Source: Leguminivora glycinivorella (Eukaryota; Arthropoda; Insecta; Lepidoptera; Tortricidae). From it: 64,000 bases of DNA. The stretch is taken from positions 14,463,691-14,527,690 of the forward strand of contig NC_062972.1 in NCBI RefSeq assembly GCF_023078275.1. Direction: 5' to 3'. A model generated the notes under the pieces. That model saw nothing but the letters and a program-made list of their open reading frames with translations. It was not told the origin of the DNA and did not search any database. Made by a program: the position numbers and the translations under genes. Numbering within the stretch: the stretch's first letter is position 1; each line of letters opens with the position of its first letter. This document shows, piece by piece, positions 31,566-43,161 of this stretch.

Positions 31566-32573
31566 TTACATTGTTTGCTGTTTGCCGATGACGCAGCCTT
31601 TATAGCCACATCGCAGCCTGAGCTCCAGGCCATTATGGACAAGTTTTCACGTGCCTGTACTCTTTTCTCAATGTCCATAAATCCCCGAAAAACTGTTGTG
31701 CTGGCTCAAGGGTGTGCGGAAATACCAACGATCCTATTGGATGGCACCCCACTCGAGTCAGTCGACAAGTTTTGCTACCTTGGGTCGACAGTGACCAACA
31801 ATATCTCACTGGATGCAGAAATTGACGTTCGGATTAGAAAGGCGGCCACGATGTTTGGGAAGCTAAGTACAAGAGTATGGGAAAATAAGCACCTTAGCAG
31901 GAAAACTAAGATGGTTGTGTATCAGACGTGCATCCTGAGCATACTCTTGTACCGGGCCGAGACCCGGACATCGTATGCCAAGCACGAACGTCGTCTTAAC
32001 GCCTTTCACATGCGCTGCATCCGGAATATTTTGGGCATACACTGGAAGGACAAGGTCACGAACGAGAGGGTGCTTGAGATTGCTCAGCTACCCAGCCTCT
32101 TTGCGCTGCTAAAGCAGAGACGCTTACGCTGGCTGGGGCATGTGCATCGAATGCAACCTAGTCGTTTGCCACGGCGTGTCATGCTTGGTGCCATAGCTGA
32201 TGCCAAAAGAAGCGTAGGTCGGCCAATGCTACGACACAAAGATTGTGCCAAGCGTGACATGCAAGCCTTCAACATCCCGGTCCACAAATGGGAAGAGCTT
32301 GCCGAAGACAGAGACAAGTGGCGCAAACTGGTGTTCGACGGACGTACAATCCACGACAATGCTTGGTTTGCGGCACTCGCAAGTAAGCGCGCCAAGCGTC
32401 ATCAGCGCAATACATGTTCGCCACGGGTACACTACACCTGCCAGAATTGTGATCGTGTTTGTCGCTCCCGTATTTATTGGCTTACACAGCCATGAAAAAC
32501 GTTGTCGCCTCACGTGACACTGCTTGTATAGTCTGTTATAGACTCGAAGGCCAATGATGATGATGATGATATT
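31566..32573 (+). mobile_element. 5'-truncated RTE-like LINE with (GATGAT)n tail
   Basis: The insert begins inside the reverse transcriptase at the FADD motif and runs through the C-terminal part to a short 3' UTR ending CCAATGATGATGATGATGAT. A trinucleotide microsatellite tail instead of poly(A) is typical of RTE-type LINEs. The 5' truncation and the repeat immediately upstream fit an ordinary incomplete retroposition. Confidence 0.75.
31575..32495 (+). pseudogene. LINE reverse transcriptase C-terminal part, frameshifted zinc finger
   Basis: Open for 306 codons but with no true start: the first codon is TTG and the protein opens directly with the RT catalytic LFADDAAF. Next come the thumb-like VDKFCYLGSTVTNNISLDAE, KAATMFGKLSTRVWENKHLS, FHMRCIRNILGIHWKDKVTN and RRLRWLGHVHRMQPSRLPRR. 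These are typical of RTE-like LINEs, whose protein copies the element RNA at its target. The end should be a CxxC...HxxxxC finger. CQNC and CRSR are in this frame, but the SHEKRC half is in the next frame (to 32517), so a small indel near 32475 broke it. The copy is dead because all domains upstream of FADD are missing. Confidence 0.85.
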
Positions 32574-32574
32574 A

Positions 32575-34700
32575 ATGCGACTATATTATACCTACTGTAC
32601 CTAGGCACTTATTTAACCAAATTAGTTTCTCATATCATATGTATGATGAAAACTTATTCGTTAAAAAATATTTCATCATGACACTCATTTCGCAAGTACC
32701 TGGGTACCTTAATTATAGATAATTTACTACCTTACTAAGAAGCCATAAAGTAATATAATATATTATTATATATATTGATTATAAGCCACAAAATTATAAC
32801 CTTTATGCTTGTCACTAAAAGGTATATTTCCAAGAAAAAAACTCATACATTCTTGTATTCTTTACGTAATAACCATGCTCATAAAAATGATATTTACAAA
32901 ATAGCGCCTTTGAATAGGTATACACAGGGGAGTGCTACATTTATGCTTCTCAAAGGCATCCCACTAATGACATGCTTAGGTACCTACGTGGCAACGGTAT
33001 TAGCGATAGAAACGCCTCAATACATCTGCCATGTGATGTATGATGTAGATTGTACTGTGTACTTAATGTAACAGAATAGCAGATGTTTTGAAGTTCATTC
33101 GAGTGATGAAATGAATAACCTCAAATACCGTATATGATTGTATTATTAATACCAAGAAATACTTGCACAAGTAACTTTAAATACCTTTGAATTTAAAGTC
33201 ACTTAAGGGTTTACATTCTTCCCGACGTTTCCCCCAAGTTGCACCGGCAAATTGTACCCGTTTTGTTTGACGTTTTTTGTCCACCGCACGACATGCAACA
33301 CTGTTCAATCTGCGTGCATTGGTCCGAAGTACATAGATCTCTTGGTTTCAACGTCTAAGGAGTCACTGGTCGCCATAAGTATTAACGATAATTTGTACCG
33401 TAATTTCTGTTTGAAATATATAGGTTTTTTTTTTATTTAATTTCAATCACCTCTCTCAGCTGGTGGAAAACCGGCCGACTCAAAGTGACAAACGTTGGCG
33501 CTCCGAGGAGCTGTCACGCCACTTCAGAAGAGTGACAGGGACCAGGGAGAATAATAATAGCTACGAAACGCTTACGAAGCGTAAGCGATTGTGATTGTGA
33601 CGTTTCGATCGTAAGCATGTGCTCATCTATATGGGAATACTTCTCCTTTTTTTGATGTTGGTTTATTTAGCTACCTACTCGTATTGTGTAAGCACCTACA
33701 TGGAAAATCCAATTCGAATGCAAAGTGCAAGTGGTATCGGAATAAAAAGAATTGTGAATGCATAAGTCGAGCGATAGCGGTATACGCCAGACGCAAGCAT
33801 GTTTCTGTCGCCAATATATTCTTTTTCATCTAAATTCCTTTGAAACGATACATATTCGAAAAGAATTTGTGCCGGCTTTTACTATAAAATGAAGAGTATC
33901 TTATTTTCTGTATACCTTTGGCAAAAAAGATAAGTCGTATAAAATTTAAACTTTAATGGAGATCATGTGTGTGTTTTAAATTTGTTTTTTGAGAAGCAAT
34001 AAGTTGGTCCTAATCATAATATTCGTAGCACGCGTAACAAAACTACTATTATTACTTCTTAGCAAAAAGAGACCACTTTTGTTAGTACGAAAATGACACA
34101 TCGACGTGATAGGCTACATGTATATGTGCTAGGCCCGGTCATATTTATATAGCCTGAATGTTAAAACTATAAAATCATCGTATTCATCTCCAGAGCAAAT
34201 AAAAAAATCGTGTCATAATTGCGTCGCGAATGCACCCAGTGTAGTATCGGCCATTACAGAAATCTTACATCCAAATAGCGACTCTTAGTTATTGAAATAA
34301 AGAGCAAATTTCTTTTTAGTGTATTGGCAAGGCTTCGCATTCATAAATCACTTGGAATCGCAAGCGAATGAGTTATTGTTTTTTATCCCGTAAATAGTAG
34401 ATATTGATCAATTGAAATTGGATAGCGGCTTAAATTTTTTGTGTACGATGATTATATATGTATATGTTGTGCCGGATATTGATAAAGATTTTTGGATGTC
34501 GCCGAAAGTAAAACAGTAGATAAATAAACTTACTCAGTCTCAACTTTTATCCTGATTGTTGTTGTGATTATATTAATATTAGTTCTTCTGTGAAGATAAA
34601 TATTACACGTATAGGTAAATATAAAACCTTATTATTTCGTATTAAATTTTCATTTATGTCAAAACTAAACAAATGCGGTCACGGCTCAGGAGGAGGGTAT
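32575..34700. other. Unassigned sequence
   Basis: No supported gene. The 98-codon frame at 32775-33071 has no family features. At 33440-33620 a denser patch has CGCTTACGAAGCGTAAGCG, an inverted repeat, and GTGGAAAACCGGCCGACTC; it may be an unnamed element but its ends could not be found. Confidence 0.3.
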
Positions 34701-34704
34701 TTAT

Positions 34705-34790
34705 ACATTTTATACAAGCCTTCTCGAGTTTACCACGGAACTCAATCGATCTAAGTAAGAAAGGCTTATAATATTTATTTATTTAGTTAG
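34705..34790 (+). repeat. SINE tail fragment
   Basis: ACAAGCCTTCTCGAGTTTACC, then ACTCAATCGATCTAAGTAAG and a (TTTA)-rich end, matches the tail of the SINE at 1992-2258 with substitutions. Confidence 0.6.
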
Positions 34791-35740
34791 TAAGAATTCT
34801 ATACAGGTAGGTATATACCGACAGCACCAATGCAGACACCAAATTGCCAATCAAGTAAGAAGCGCTACCTGTTTACTAAAGCTACTTTTATAGAACAATA
34901 GTATATCTCTTGCAATCACAACAATAAAATTGTATAATATATTGACTAAGTGGGTTTAATTATAATATGCAAAAGTTTGTATAAATCAACTCACTATTAA
35001 CAAAAGGATTCTACTCGACGAAGTACAAAACGATTACAATAAGACTCTTTAACACAATTCAGCATGAAATTGCAACTATTATACATTGCACTGAGTCGCA
35101 ACAAGTTAATGGTGTACCTACTGCTAAGTCATATTCAGAAACGATATTTCATAACCAACATAATATCAATCCATCTTTAAAATCAGTGTTTCACGTTCAC
35201 CCTAATGTCATTTTGGTAAGAGTGAATAAACGCAGAGAATCAATGTTTTATATAATTTTATAACGTGAAATACAAAGTTCAGAATTAAAATGTGCTCTCA
35301 TGCGGCGCTTAGCGAAATTAAAAAACTTTGTTATACGTCGCCGAACGAGTTACAAAGATAAATATTAACTTGCACGAGACGTTTGTTCGACGAAGTTATA
35401 TAGTCGAAACTATATAATTTTTGATTCCCAGTGGGATATCAGAATTGCTTCAGCGGAGCTGTATAAAATTTAAAGAATTATTATGTAATATTTTAATTTC
35501 CCCTAAGGTACCTATGTAATTTTTCTAACGGCAAGGCCCAGCATTCGGCAACAATAAAAAGAAACTATTTGAGAGAGAGAGAAGCATTTGATTTCAACAC
35601 CATATTTTATAACTATTTGCACCGACCATATTTTGTAAAGATAACCACAAGATCATATGAGCATGAACCAAAACAAAATGTAGGAGGTTATGTGAATCAC
35701 TTTGACTCAGAAAACGATAACATTACATAATATACATAAA
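34791..35740. other. Unassigned sequence
   Basis: No gene or paired repeat recognised. Confidence 0.3.
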
Positions 35741-35744
35741 GTAT

Positions 35745-35895
35745 AATATACCAATACTTAAATACATTGTAAAAACCCAAGACTCAGGGACAAAATATTT
35801 ATATTCACGGCACAAATACTTATCTGGTATCGAACCCAGAATCATCGACTTAGAAGGCAGATTCATTATTCGCTAGGCCATCCAAGTGGTCGAAA
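35745..35895 (-). repeat. tRNA-headed SINE, minus orientation, diverged
   Basis: AACCCAAGACTCAGGGACAA, GGCACAAATACTTATCTGG, then GTATCGAACCCAGAATC (B-box side) and CGCTAGGCCATCCAAG (A-box side). Same layout as 36062-36320 but older. Confidence 0.65.
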
Positions 35896-36061
35896 AGCTC
35901 AGAAACAAAAACAAAATTGTGTCTAGCCTGTTCAACGTAAAACTGTCAAACTCCTATACGAGTAAAGATCTACACTCATGACTCATGAAAGTCATGAATC
36001 AGTTTGGCATTATCCAAAACTCTATGGACACATTTAACACATAAAAATTTGACGCAATACA

Positions 36062-36320
36062 TTTTTTTTTATAAATATTGGGGACACCTTACACAGAATA
36101 ACTTAGCCTCAAACTAAGCAAAGCTTGTACTACGGGTGCTAAGCGACGATAACCATACTTAAATAGATAAATACATACTTATTTACATAGAAAACATCCA
36201 TGACTCAGGAACAAATATCTATGCTCATCACACAAATAAATGCATTCCCTTACCGGGATTCGAACCCAGGACCGCGGCTTAGCATGCAGGGTCACTACCG
36301 ACTGAGCCAGACCTCTGGGC
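36062..36320 (-). repeat. tRNA-headed SINE, full length, minus orientation
   Basis: Read on the minus strand, the head has CAGTCGGTAGTGACCCTGC and GGTTCGAATCCCGGTAAGG, followed by TGTGTGATGAGCATAGATAT. The tail has ACAAGCTTTGCTTAGTTTG and ends GGTGTCCCCAATATTTATA plus an A-run. The head matches the SINE at 1992 but the tail is different, so two tail types share one head family in this window. Confidence 0.8.
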
Positions 36321-36454
36321 TGGTCGTCGGTCGGTCGTATTATAAACTAGGCAATAAAAACGGAAAATCTAAGTCTAAAGAGCCAGCCTCTGAGGCATTG
36401 TGTCTAAGATACTGGCAGCATTTCCTTGCTGAATCGCGATGCTTTTTATTGTCA

Positions 36455-36550
36455 TAGCTAAATGGGCTTACTCTTGATCACAGACTAGCCAATGGTAAAG
36501 ACGTGGCCTACGATGGAGTGAACTCACCCAGAAAACGCCGGTTCACCCTT
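36455..36550 (+). repeat. Dispersed repeat GTGGCCTACGATGGAG, copy 3
   Basis: GGGCTTACTCTTGATCACAG, ACTAGCCAATGGTAAAGACG and GTGGCCTACGATGGAGTGAA form the best-preserved copy of the block at 2322 and 10678. The 78-codon open frame starting at 36503 reads through this repeat and is not accepted as a gene. Confidence 0.65.
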
Positions 36551-36559
36551 GCTTATTCG

Positions 36560-37020
36560 TTGATTGAGGAAGCTGTCAGCTCTTTTGTCTCCCGTGATAT
36601 CAGTGATCTTAAATATGACCAAATATACAAAGTGCAAGACGGTCGGGTCTGTACACTGGTTATTTGTTTCAGTAACCGCAAGCCGCAGCTCCCAGCCCCG
36701 GGGAAATCGTGTATGAAACTGAGATCAAAGAAACAATAAACGGAGTTTATGACAATATAATCCGGGTACGGTAATTATATATACCTAGCAATAAACATTT
36801 TCGCTTTAGTTTCAATCATTTGGTTCTTCAATAATTTATGACTATTAATTTCATTAGGAAACTGAAGCGATAGATCGAGTACAATAGGTAGTGTTCAAAA
36901 AAGGTATAATCAAGCAAAGTGATGAAAACCCGAAGAATTTCCTACAAAGCTTTTAAAAATTCTTGAAGTGGTTGTACATGAAAGAAAATAATAAATATTT
37001 TGTGCTCTTTTCCTTTTATA
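36560..37020. other. Unassigned sequence
   Basis: No gene recognised. Confidence 0.3.
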
Positions 37021-37022
37021 AC

Positions 37023-37170
37023 ATTACAGTACAAATTACATTTAAGCTACGAAAAATAAACTTAAAATAAATATTTACAAATAAACTAACTATTAAACCC
37101 CGCTGATTATCGTTTCTGGTGCAAAAGTAAGTTTTCGTAGTTGTCGCTTAAATGTAGTTTGTACTGTAAT
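37023..37170. mobile_element. 148-bp hairpin MITE
   Basis: ATTACAGTACAAATTACATTTAAGC at the left pairs with GCTTAAATGTAGTTTGTACTGTAAT at the right. The inner TACGAAAA / TTTTCGTA continues the pairing. The centre is AT-rich. Confidence 0.7.
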
Positions 37171-37741
37171 CTTGTTTTTAATAATAAAGAATAATTTATA
37201 ACATTTATATTAAATATATGTGTTTTTAAAAGAAACACTCAACAAACAAAAAAAATCTCCATTTAATCTCAATCTTAAGTTCCATTTTGTCTGTATCTCC
37301 TAAATCTACAATCAAGTACAATCACGTAAAGAAAACACTCGAGTTTAAATTAAGAGTACACTCAGTCGACCGGCAACCTCCCCTCGATGGCATCAATTAG
37401 TGTGGTTGATACTTTTAATCTTGTTAATCCCACCCAGAAACTTTCTTTTGCCGCATTTGGCAGATAAACCTACCCTAAACTCAATCAAGAAAGTAAAGGG
37501 AGAGTTTTATTGTAAGGAAGTTCGTTCAACATGCGAAGTTTTCGTGTTACGCTGAATATGTGGATTCTGAGAAAAAAACAAAATAAAGTAAATGAAACGG
37601 ATTTGAACATTTCGCAGCGTTTCTTTATCCACCAGCATTAAGCTAGCAGCCAGTGATCGTTAATAACGTTTTGGTTTTGTGGCAGCACTAGGAATAAGGA
37701 ATCTTTAATCTAAAACACCGCTGAAATTATTAATAAATGGG

Positions 37742-38056
37742 CCATTTTTTTTTCAAAGTTGTGCCTCCCACTTTTTTTGGATATGGAAATTTTTATGTGG
37801 TTTCCACTCAGAATCGCGAGCTCTTTCAATCCTTATAGGAGAAAAAATGGCCAAGGTTTTTTTCTATTTCGTTACCATTTTTTCATACATTTTGTATGGC
37901 GGTAACGGAATGGAAGGTTTAAAAAATGTATAAAAGTCGTGGACCTTTTTTTTCCTATCAGGATCGAAAGACCTCGCGATTCTGAGTATGAATCGCGTAA
38001 AAAGTACCAACCCATGTTACAAAAAAAAGTGGAGTGGACAACTTTGAAAAAAATGG
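37742..38056. mobile_element. Foldback MITE CCATTTTTTTTTCAAAGTTG, copy 1 (315 bp)
   Basis: Ends CCATTTTTTTTTCAAAGTTG and ACAACTTTGAAAAAAATGG are inverted. The interior pairs too: TCAGAATCGCGAGCTCTTTC against GAAAGACCTCGCGATTCTGA, and CGTTACCATTTTTTCATAC against GGCGGTAACGG, so the whole element folds on itself. The copy at 49754-50201 is the same element with a nested insert. Confidence 0.8.
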
Positions 38057-38084
38057 AGTGCACAGCAAAAGGGAGTGTACAAGT

Positions 38085-38212
38085 TTCTAATAGGGTGGCA
38101 ACGCGCTTGTGACACTGTTTGAGTTGCAGGCGTCCATAGGTTACGGTGACCGCTTTACATCAGGCGGGCCGCATGCTTGTTTGCCACCGACGTAGTATTA
38201 AAAAAAAAAAAA
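38085..38212 (+). repeat. A-tailed SINE-like repeat, copy 2 (best preserved)
   Basis: Starts around TAATAGGGTGGCAACGCGC, continues GAGTTGCAGGCGTCCATAGG, GACCGCTTTACATCAGGCGG and TTGCCACCGACGTAGTATT, and ends in a 14-base A-run. It adjoins the foldback MITE copy 1. Confidence 0.75.
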
Positions 38213-38261
38213 TGGCCCAAATTCTTATACCTTCCTTTAACCTTGACATCAACCTTCACCG

Positions 38262-38514
38262 CTGGGCTACGCTCGTAGCGCTACGTCGTAGCCGACAATA
38301 CAGATTTCGCAACATTTACTATGTAACGAAAATGCATCGTAGAGACAGAACGACAATGTGTCCTGGTGCCGTAGCCGAATGGCATTTCTGCGACGCGAAA
38401 CGAAAACGAAACTCTGCGAAAGGTAGTCTGGCTCTGTCACGCCAATACGCAAGAGCGATAGAGATAGATATCTACGAGCGTTTCGTTTTGTGAGCGTTTG
38501 TGCCATTCGGCTAC
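38262..38514 (-). mobile_element. GTAGCCGAATGGCA MITE, copy 2, with flanking GTAGCG repeat
   Basis: 38374-38514 is the inverse of the element at 15708-15864 (CCGTAGCCGAATGGCATTTC ... GTGCCATTCGGCTACG). The preceding GGCTACGCTCGTAGCGCTAC is another common lepidopteran phrase often found with it. Open frames here on both strands are incidental. Confidence 0.75.
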
Positions 38515-38689
38515 GTACCTGATTAACACTGAATGGATTAATGATAGTCTGCTTTAAATTTTGAAACGACGGTGCATGAAATTAAAACATTATCATCACT
38601 TTCATCCTACTCACATCACCCTGTATAAATCAAGACTTAAATAAGTCCCACGTCTTCAATTTTCAGCTATCTTAATCGAAGCTATAGCT

Positions 38690-38895
38690 GAGTCAGCTGC
38701 AGGCACTTTGTGCGCGTCGGCCATTGTTGGCGTGGCGCCAGGCTCTCGACACATCTAGTGCCCACTTTGCGACGCAGACGAAACTATGCCCAGCGTCATG
38801 CAAACTATAAGAGGCCGCGAAAACCTCCCACAAGTCTTCTGGCGTTTGAACTCAGCTTCGAGTGACGTAAAGTGTTACGCCGTGGTTACGCCCAA
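38690..38895. other. GC-richer patch with TATA-like motif
   Basis: This ~200-bp stretch is richer in CG than its surroundings (TTTGTGCGCGTCGGCCATTG, GCGACGCAGACGAAAC). It contains ACTATAAGAGGCCGCG at about 38804, followed ~28 bases later by CCACAAGTCTTC. It could be a core promoter or a fragment of an unrecognised repeat. No downstream coding exon is visible. Confidence 0.2.
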
Positions 38896-38899
38896 TTCG

Positions 38900-41467
38900 T
38901 GTATTATAGGGAATTTTATAGCAATGTTCTGACATCAGAGTGCAGCACTATCACACATACTTAACCATAGAGTAACCAAGGCGTACGTCAATTTTTATAG
39001 CGCCACCTATTAAATATTTTCATAACTACACTGATGATGCCTACAAATTTTTTTTTTTTAATGTGTATTGACGTGATATCATGATATTAAAATAAATAAA
39101 TGATGTCATTTGTTCTCATAAAAAATAGAAACACGCAAAAATATTTGGGTAAAATATGATTTTTTGCCACTTCCAGGCTGCGAAACAGTGCCATCTAGTT
39201 TTAAGCCTGAAAGGCCCATAAATTAAATTTCAGGGGTAAACTTTTTTGTATGGGCTTTGATTTGACAGTCCCGGTATATATTGTCCTTGCATTTACACAG
39301 CATTATTGCACATGAATCACGTTCGACGAGTTGCGTATGCGTACCTGTCATACTTACGTGAAGATTAACAATAAAATGGCGACAAAGGAGCAACACATCA
39401 AACACGCTTCGCGGTACTTAGGCGTCCAATGAACCAGATTTTGCCTAGTATTTGTATTTAATTAAATTACTTACTAATATTTGCTAATATTACGTTTTGA
39501 TTAGAAACAAGACAGGGCGTTTTGATATTGGATCTTGTGATCATAGTACATTTGATTAGTAGGTACTATTTTATTGTTCGAAAATTGAAGAGAGCACCTT
39601 CATATTACATACTACCTATAGTACCTATACTATAGAGTTGTCGCGAAAGAAAAACCTATTTTATTTACGAGAATAATCACTCCCGATTAACGCAGGGTGG
39701 TCTCTGTGGTAAACTCAGGCAGAAAAAATAATAAACCCATATCTTGAACTGCCACGGTTTCGACAGGTCGTAAACTGTACAAGCTTTGTTGCTTATACTA
39801 TAAAGCTTTATCTCTGTAAAGTGTCGTAATTAGCAATAAAACAAAAAGTAAGAAGTTTTATTAAAGTCCATTGCATTATTTCCAAAGACAAACTCTAAGA
39901 AAAATTGAACTAGCACGATAAAAAATAAAATCAAGAAAACGTGTTTAATTCTAATCTTAAACTGCTACTATGAATGCGTGATCGAAATATAATTTTTAGT
40001 TTGTGATAGCCGAGAGACTTGATTAGCGTAGCGAACTATTAATCCGTGTACTTATTATATTTCAGTTATTAAACCCCACGAGGTCATATCTTCTGTCGTA
40101 TAAGCTTTCACGCTTCGCGTCAAGTTTTTATTCCTTTCCAAAATTCGGGGTTTCCTGGGTTTCCTTGAATATTTGGTTACATACCTACTTCTTAAGTTAG
40201 ATAAACTTATAGATAGCCTTACTAAACTTTTACCTAACTGTCTCGCTGTATCTATGAAGATCATTATAAACATGTAAGAAAACTCATATTAATCAGACAT
40301 CAAAGCAGAAAATAAAATAATGAACCTCTAATAACTATTATTACTTAATAAGATGTCGTTCGGAAATAACACGAGTGATGCCAATAGCCAACTAATTATA
40401 TTTCTCGTTAGACGACAGGACCCCACAGTATACTGATTATTAGAAAATTCTTTTACGTAGGTGTTGTAGGTATATTAGTAAGGACCAAGTACATTTACAT
40501 AACACTTGTATTTTGTTATTGAGCTTATTATAGATCGCCCGACGACGTCTAACATGCTTAGGTATAACCAAAGAAGATCTAAAATATAGAGAATGACTGT
40601 CAAAGTAAAATGTGTATTATTGTGAAGTCATGGTGCATAGACTGCCATCTCTCGACACAGGTTTAAAACTTTTTCGTATAACGAATGCAACAGCACCATA
40701 ATGTTGTTCTTTAGTTTTGCTTGAAAATAACTATTCTTTGATTTGATTCTTTGATAACAATTAATATAAACTCAAAATATTCTGAAGGATAGATGAGCTG
40801 TGTAAATGAATTATTTATGAATATCCTAATAGAATTTATATAATCCACCTTTTAATACTAAGTAATTTAAAAATTTAAAGCGTTACTATGTTGTTATTTA
40901 GTGAACATTCGTTAATATAAAGAGTGTTGTTACAAAGGGCTCGCTCGTAAGGAAGTGTTCGTCGAAGCGTCTGTTCTTGTATTTGACGCCTGGCTCACAG
41001 AGAACTAATTAGAAGCTGTTTCGTAATTTTCTCAGCTCTTTTAATTACACCACTTTATATAGTCTTTAAAGGCCTCTTGTTGATTGTTGATGCCCTAAGG
41101 CACTCTGAAGACTTCCAGTGAGATAAAATAAGACCGTAGTCTAGTTAAGCAGAAAACGGCAAAGTTTTATTATCAATGAAAAAGCGATCACTGAGTGGTA
41201 TAAAGTCACTTTGACTAAGTTCGTCGTATTCCCGTTCTTTTTACACGCTCTAATATTTCACTTTATTAAACTTCAGTCGACTTCTTTCCATATTTTAATA
41301 TTTAAGTGTTTAGTAAACTATTAAACCGCCGAAAAAGTAAAGCAGGCGTATTTTACCGCAAATTTTCTGCACTAGGGAGCATTCAATCACATCCTTAGGA
41401 GCTTATCTGGGGCAACAGCTTCTGTAAAGGGAGGACGTTTAGTAGAGCGGCGAGAGGGTCTCGGAAA
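38900..41467. other. Unassigned sequence
   Basis: A long stretch without recognisable genes or paired repeats. Open frames at 39223-39405 and 40055-40273 (minus) lack family features. Confidence 0.3.
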
Positions 41468-42096
41468 AAGTTGATGTGACTGGAGAGTATACTGCTGATA
41501 AGTGGTATCGTTGTGATCGGTAGACTTTGCTGAGTACGAAATAATGACTTGTCACATTCTCAGACTGTGGGGGGGTTAACTATGACGTCACAAAGATCGC
41601 GGTCCCGGGTTTCAATTTTTTGCCAATTTGTCTAGAACCCCTTATCCAATTTTGAAAAATGAGGTGTCGATTGAAAGCGTATAACATGCTGATTAAGATT
41701 TCTTAAATGTGAAAAGTATAGTTTTGTTAGTTATTTTTTAATTAACAATAATGCAAAAAATACTTTTTTTTTTACTCTCTTTTTTGATTTTTGTGACACA
41801 AAAAGGCAATGAAAACGGCCACTTAGCTAAAAAATATGTTATGTAAATCATTTAACTACATTATTAAGCTATCGGTTGCTTTTTAAATTTCTACGATCGG
41901 ATAATAAATAAGCAAACTACAAGAACATACCTGTAGGCGGGGAGTACCGCTTGACACGAGTTCCCATACATTCGGCGTGTACCAAATTACACCTCGCGCA
42001 AAATTCGTTTCAAGCAGATATACCTCTAATCTTATTCATCGTAACCTATCAATATTGGTATCATTTTAAAGTACAATTAAAGTCCTTTAAGAAACA

Positions 42097-42285
42097 ATGT
42101 CAACCATTTTCTTAAAATCAATAATCGCCAGTCTACGGTGGTTACAAAGGAAAAAAGTGGTTATGCAATTTGACCGGTTTCCTAGGTTTGATACCCTAGA
42201 CGAGTTTAAAAGGGGAGGTAAAGGTGACATATGGGTTGTTCTCTGGCCTAAAAGCTACACAGAGGGTAAGGGGAGAAAAAACTAG
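42097..42285 (+). CDS. 62-codon ORF in the left palindrome arm, unknown
   Basis: Starts ATG after ACAAT and ends TAG. The product begins MSTIFLKSIIASLRWLQRKK, then a charged stretch (DEFKRGGKGDIWVVLW). Its counterpart in the right arm (42973-43161, minus) has the same length. Comparing the two copies I count five replacement and five silent changes and no frame break. With about three times as many replacement sites, that hints at mild constraint, though the counts are small. I do not recognise a family. It could equally be part of a longer spliced or ancient gene carried by the element. Confidence 0.3.
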   Translation: MSTIFLKSIIASLRWLQRKKVVMQFDRFPRFDTLDEFKRGGKGDIWVVLWPKSYTEGKGRKN

Positions 42286-42635
42286 GGTTTAAGTTTAGTT
42301 TTAAGTTATTTTTTCTTTTATTTGTTGATTTTATTGTGTTTAATTTTTTTGTAATTGTATCAAGGATACAAGTTGATTTCTTTTGCTGAAAATTCCCTTT
42401 TTTATGAGAAATCTGATGAATTTTATGGCATTTTCCGATAGAGACTAAAATTAACTTTCAAATAAGGCCACATAGTCAAATCAAACTTTTACTTATATAA
42501 TATTAAGGGTAATACCAAGTAATACCGTTTGAACTCAAACGACTTAGAGGTGCGGTTTTTTACACTTTACACTCAGTGTCAAAAAAATCACACATCTCAA
42601 TCGTTTGCGTTGAAGCAGTATTGACCCACATATTA

Positions 42636-42743
42636 GAGAGCAGGGCACGCAGGCCGCCTCGTAAGACTATGTGTGGCACTGAGGAACCAGTGAAGTCAAG
42701 TCTATGGATTGCTACACTGCTGTCCCGCTTGCACTACTTCGCC
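42636..42743 (+). pseudogene. Retrotransposon ORF1 fragment in the palindrome loop
   Basis: The frame reads ARRPPRKTMCGTEEPVKSSL then WIATLLSRLHYFA. The ORF1 at 52823-53920 has ARRAARKTMCGSAEPVNSGL then RIATPSRALYVSRLHYSA. The nucleotide match is just as clear (AAGACTATGTGTGGC, GGATTGC, CACTACTTCGCC), with one ~15-bp in-frame deletion. It lies only in the loop and not in either arm. Confidence 0.8.
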
Positions 42744-42972
42744 GGGGCTATTACCCCTAATATTATATAAGTAAAAGTATGACTATGTGGCCTTATTTGA
42801 AAGTTAATTTTAGTCTCTATCGGAAAATGCCATGAAATTCATCGCATTTCTCATAAAAAAGGGCATTTTCACAAAAAGAAACCAGCGTGTATTCTTGATA
42901 AAATTACAAAAAAATTAAACACAATAAAATCAACAAATAAAAGAAAAAATAACTTAAAACTATACTTAAACC

Positions 42973-43161
42973 CTAGTTTTTCCTCCCCTGGCCCTCTGTG
43001 TAGCTTTCAGGCCAGAGAACAACCCATATGTCACCTTTACCTCCCCTTTTAAACTCGTCTAGGGTATCAAACCTAGGGAACCAGTCAAATTGCATCCCCG
43101 CTTTTTTTCTTTGTAACCACCGTAGACTGGCGATTATTGATTTTAAGAAAATTGTTGACAT
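42973..43161 (-). CDS. 62-codon ORF in the right palindrome arm, unknown
   Basis: Mirror copy of the ORF at 42097-42285: same length and same start, with five amino-acid differences (two adjacent Val to Ala/Gly, Arg to Trp, Lys to Glu, Lys to Gln). No domain recognised. Its meaning depends on whether the arms are duplicated recently or held alike by conversion. Confidence 0.3.
   Translation of the reverse strand: MSTIFLKSIIASLRWLQRKKAGMQFDWFPRFDTLDEFKRGGKGDIWVVLWPESYTEGQGRKN

Noticed and set aside
32775..33071. 98-codon frame
   Set aside because: AT-rich composition and no family features or flanking gene signals.
36503..36739. 78-codon frame starting MAYDGVNSPRKRRF
   Set aside because: Its start lies inside the dispersed repeat at 36455-36550. 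The resemblance among copies is repeat homology and not a gene family.
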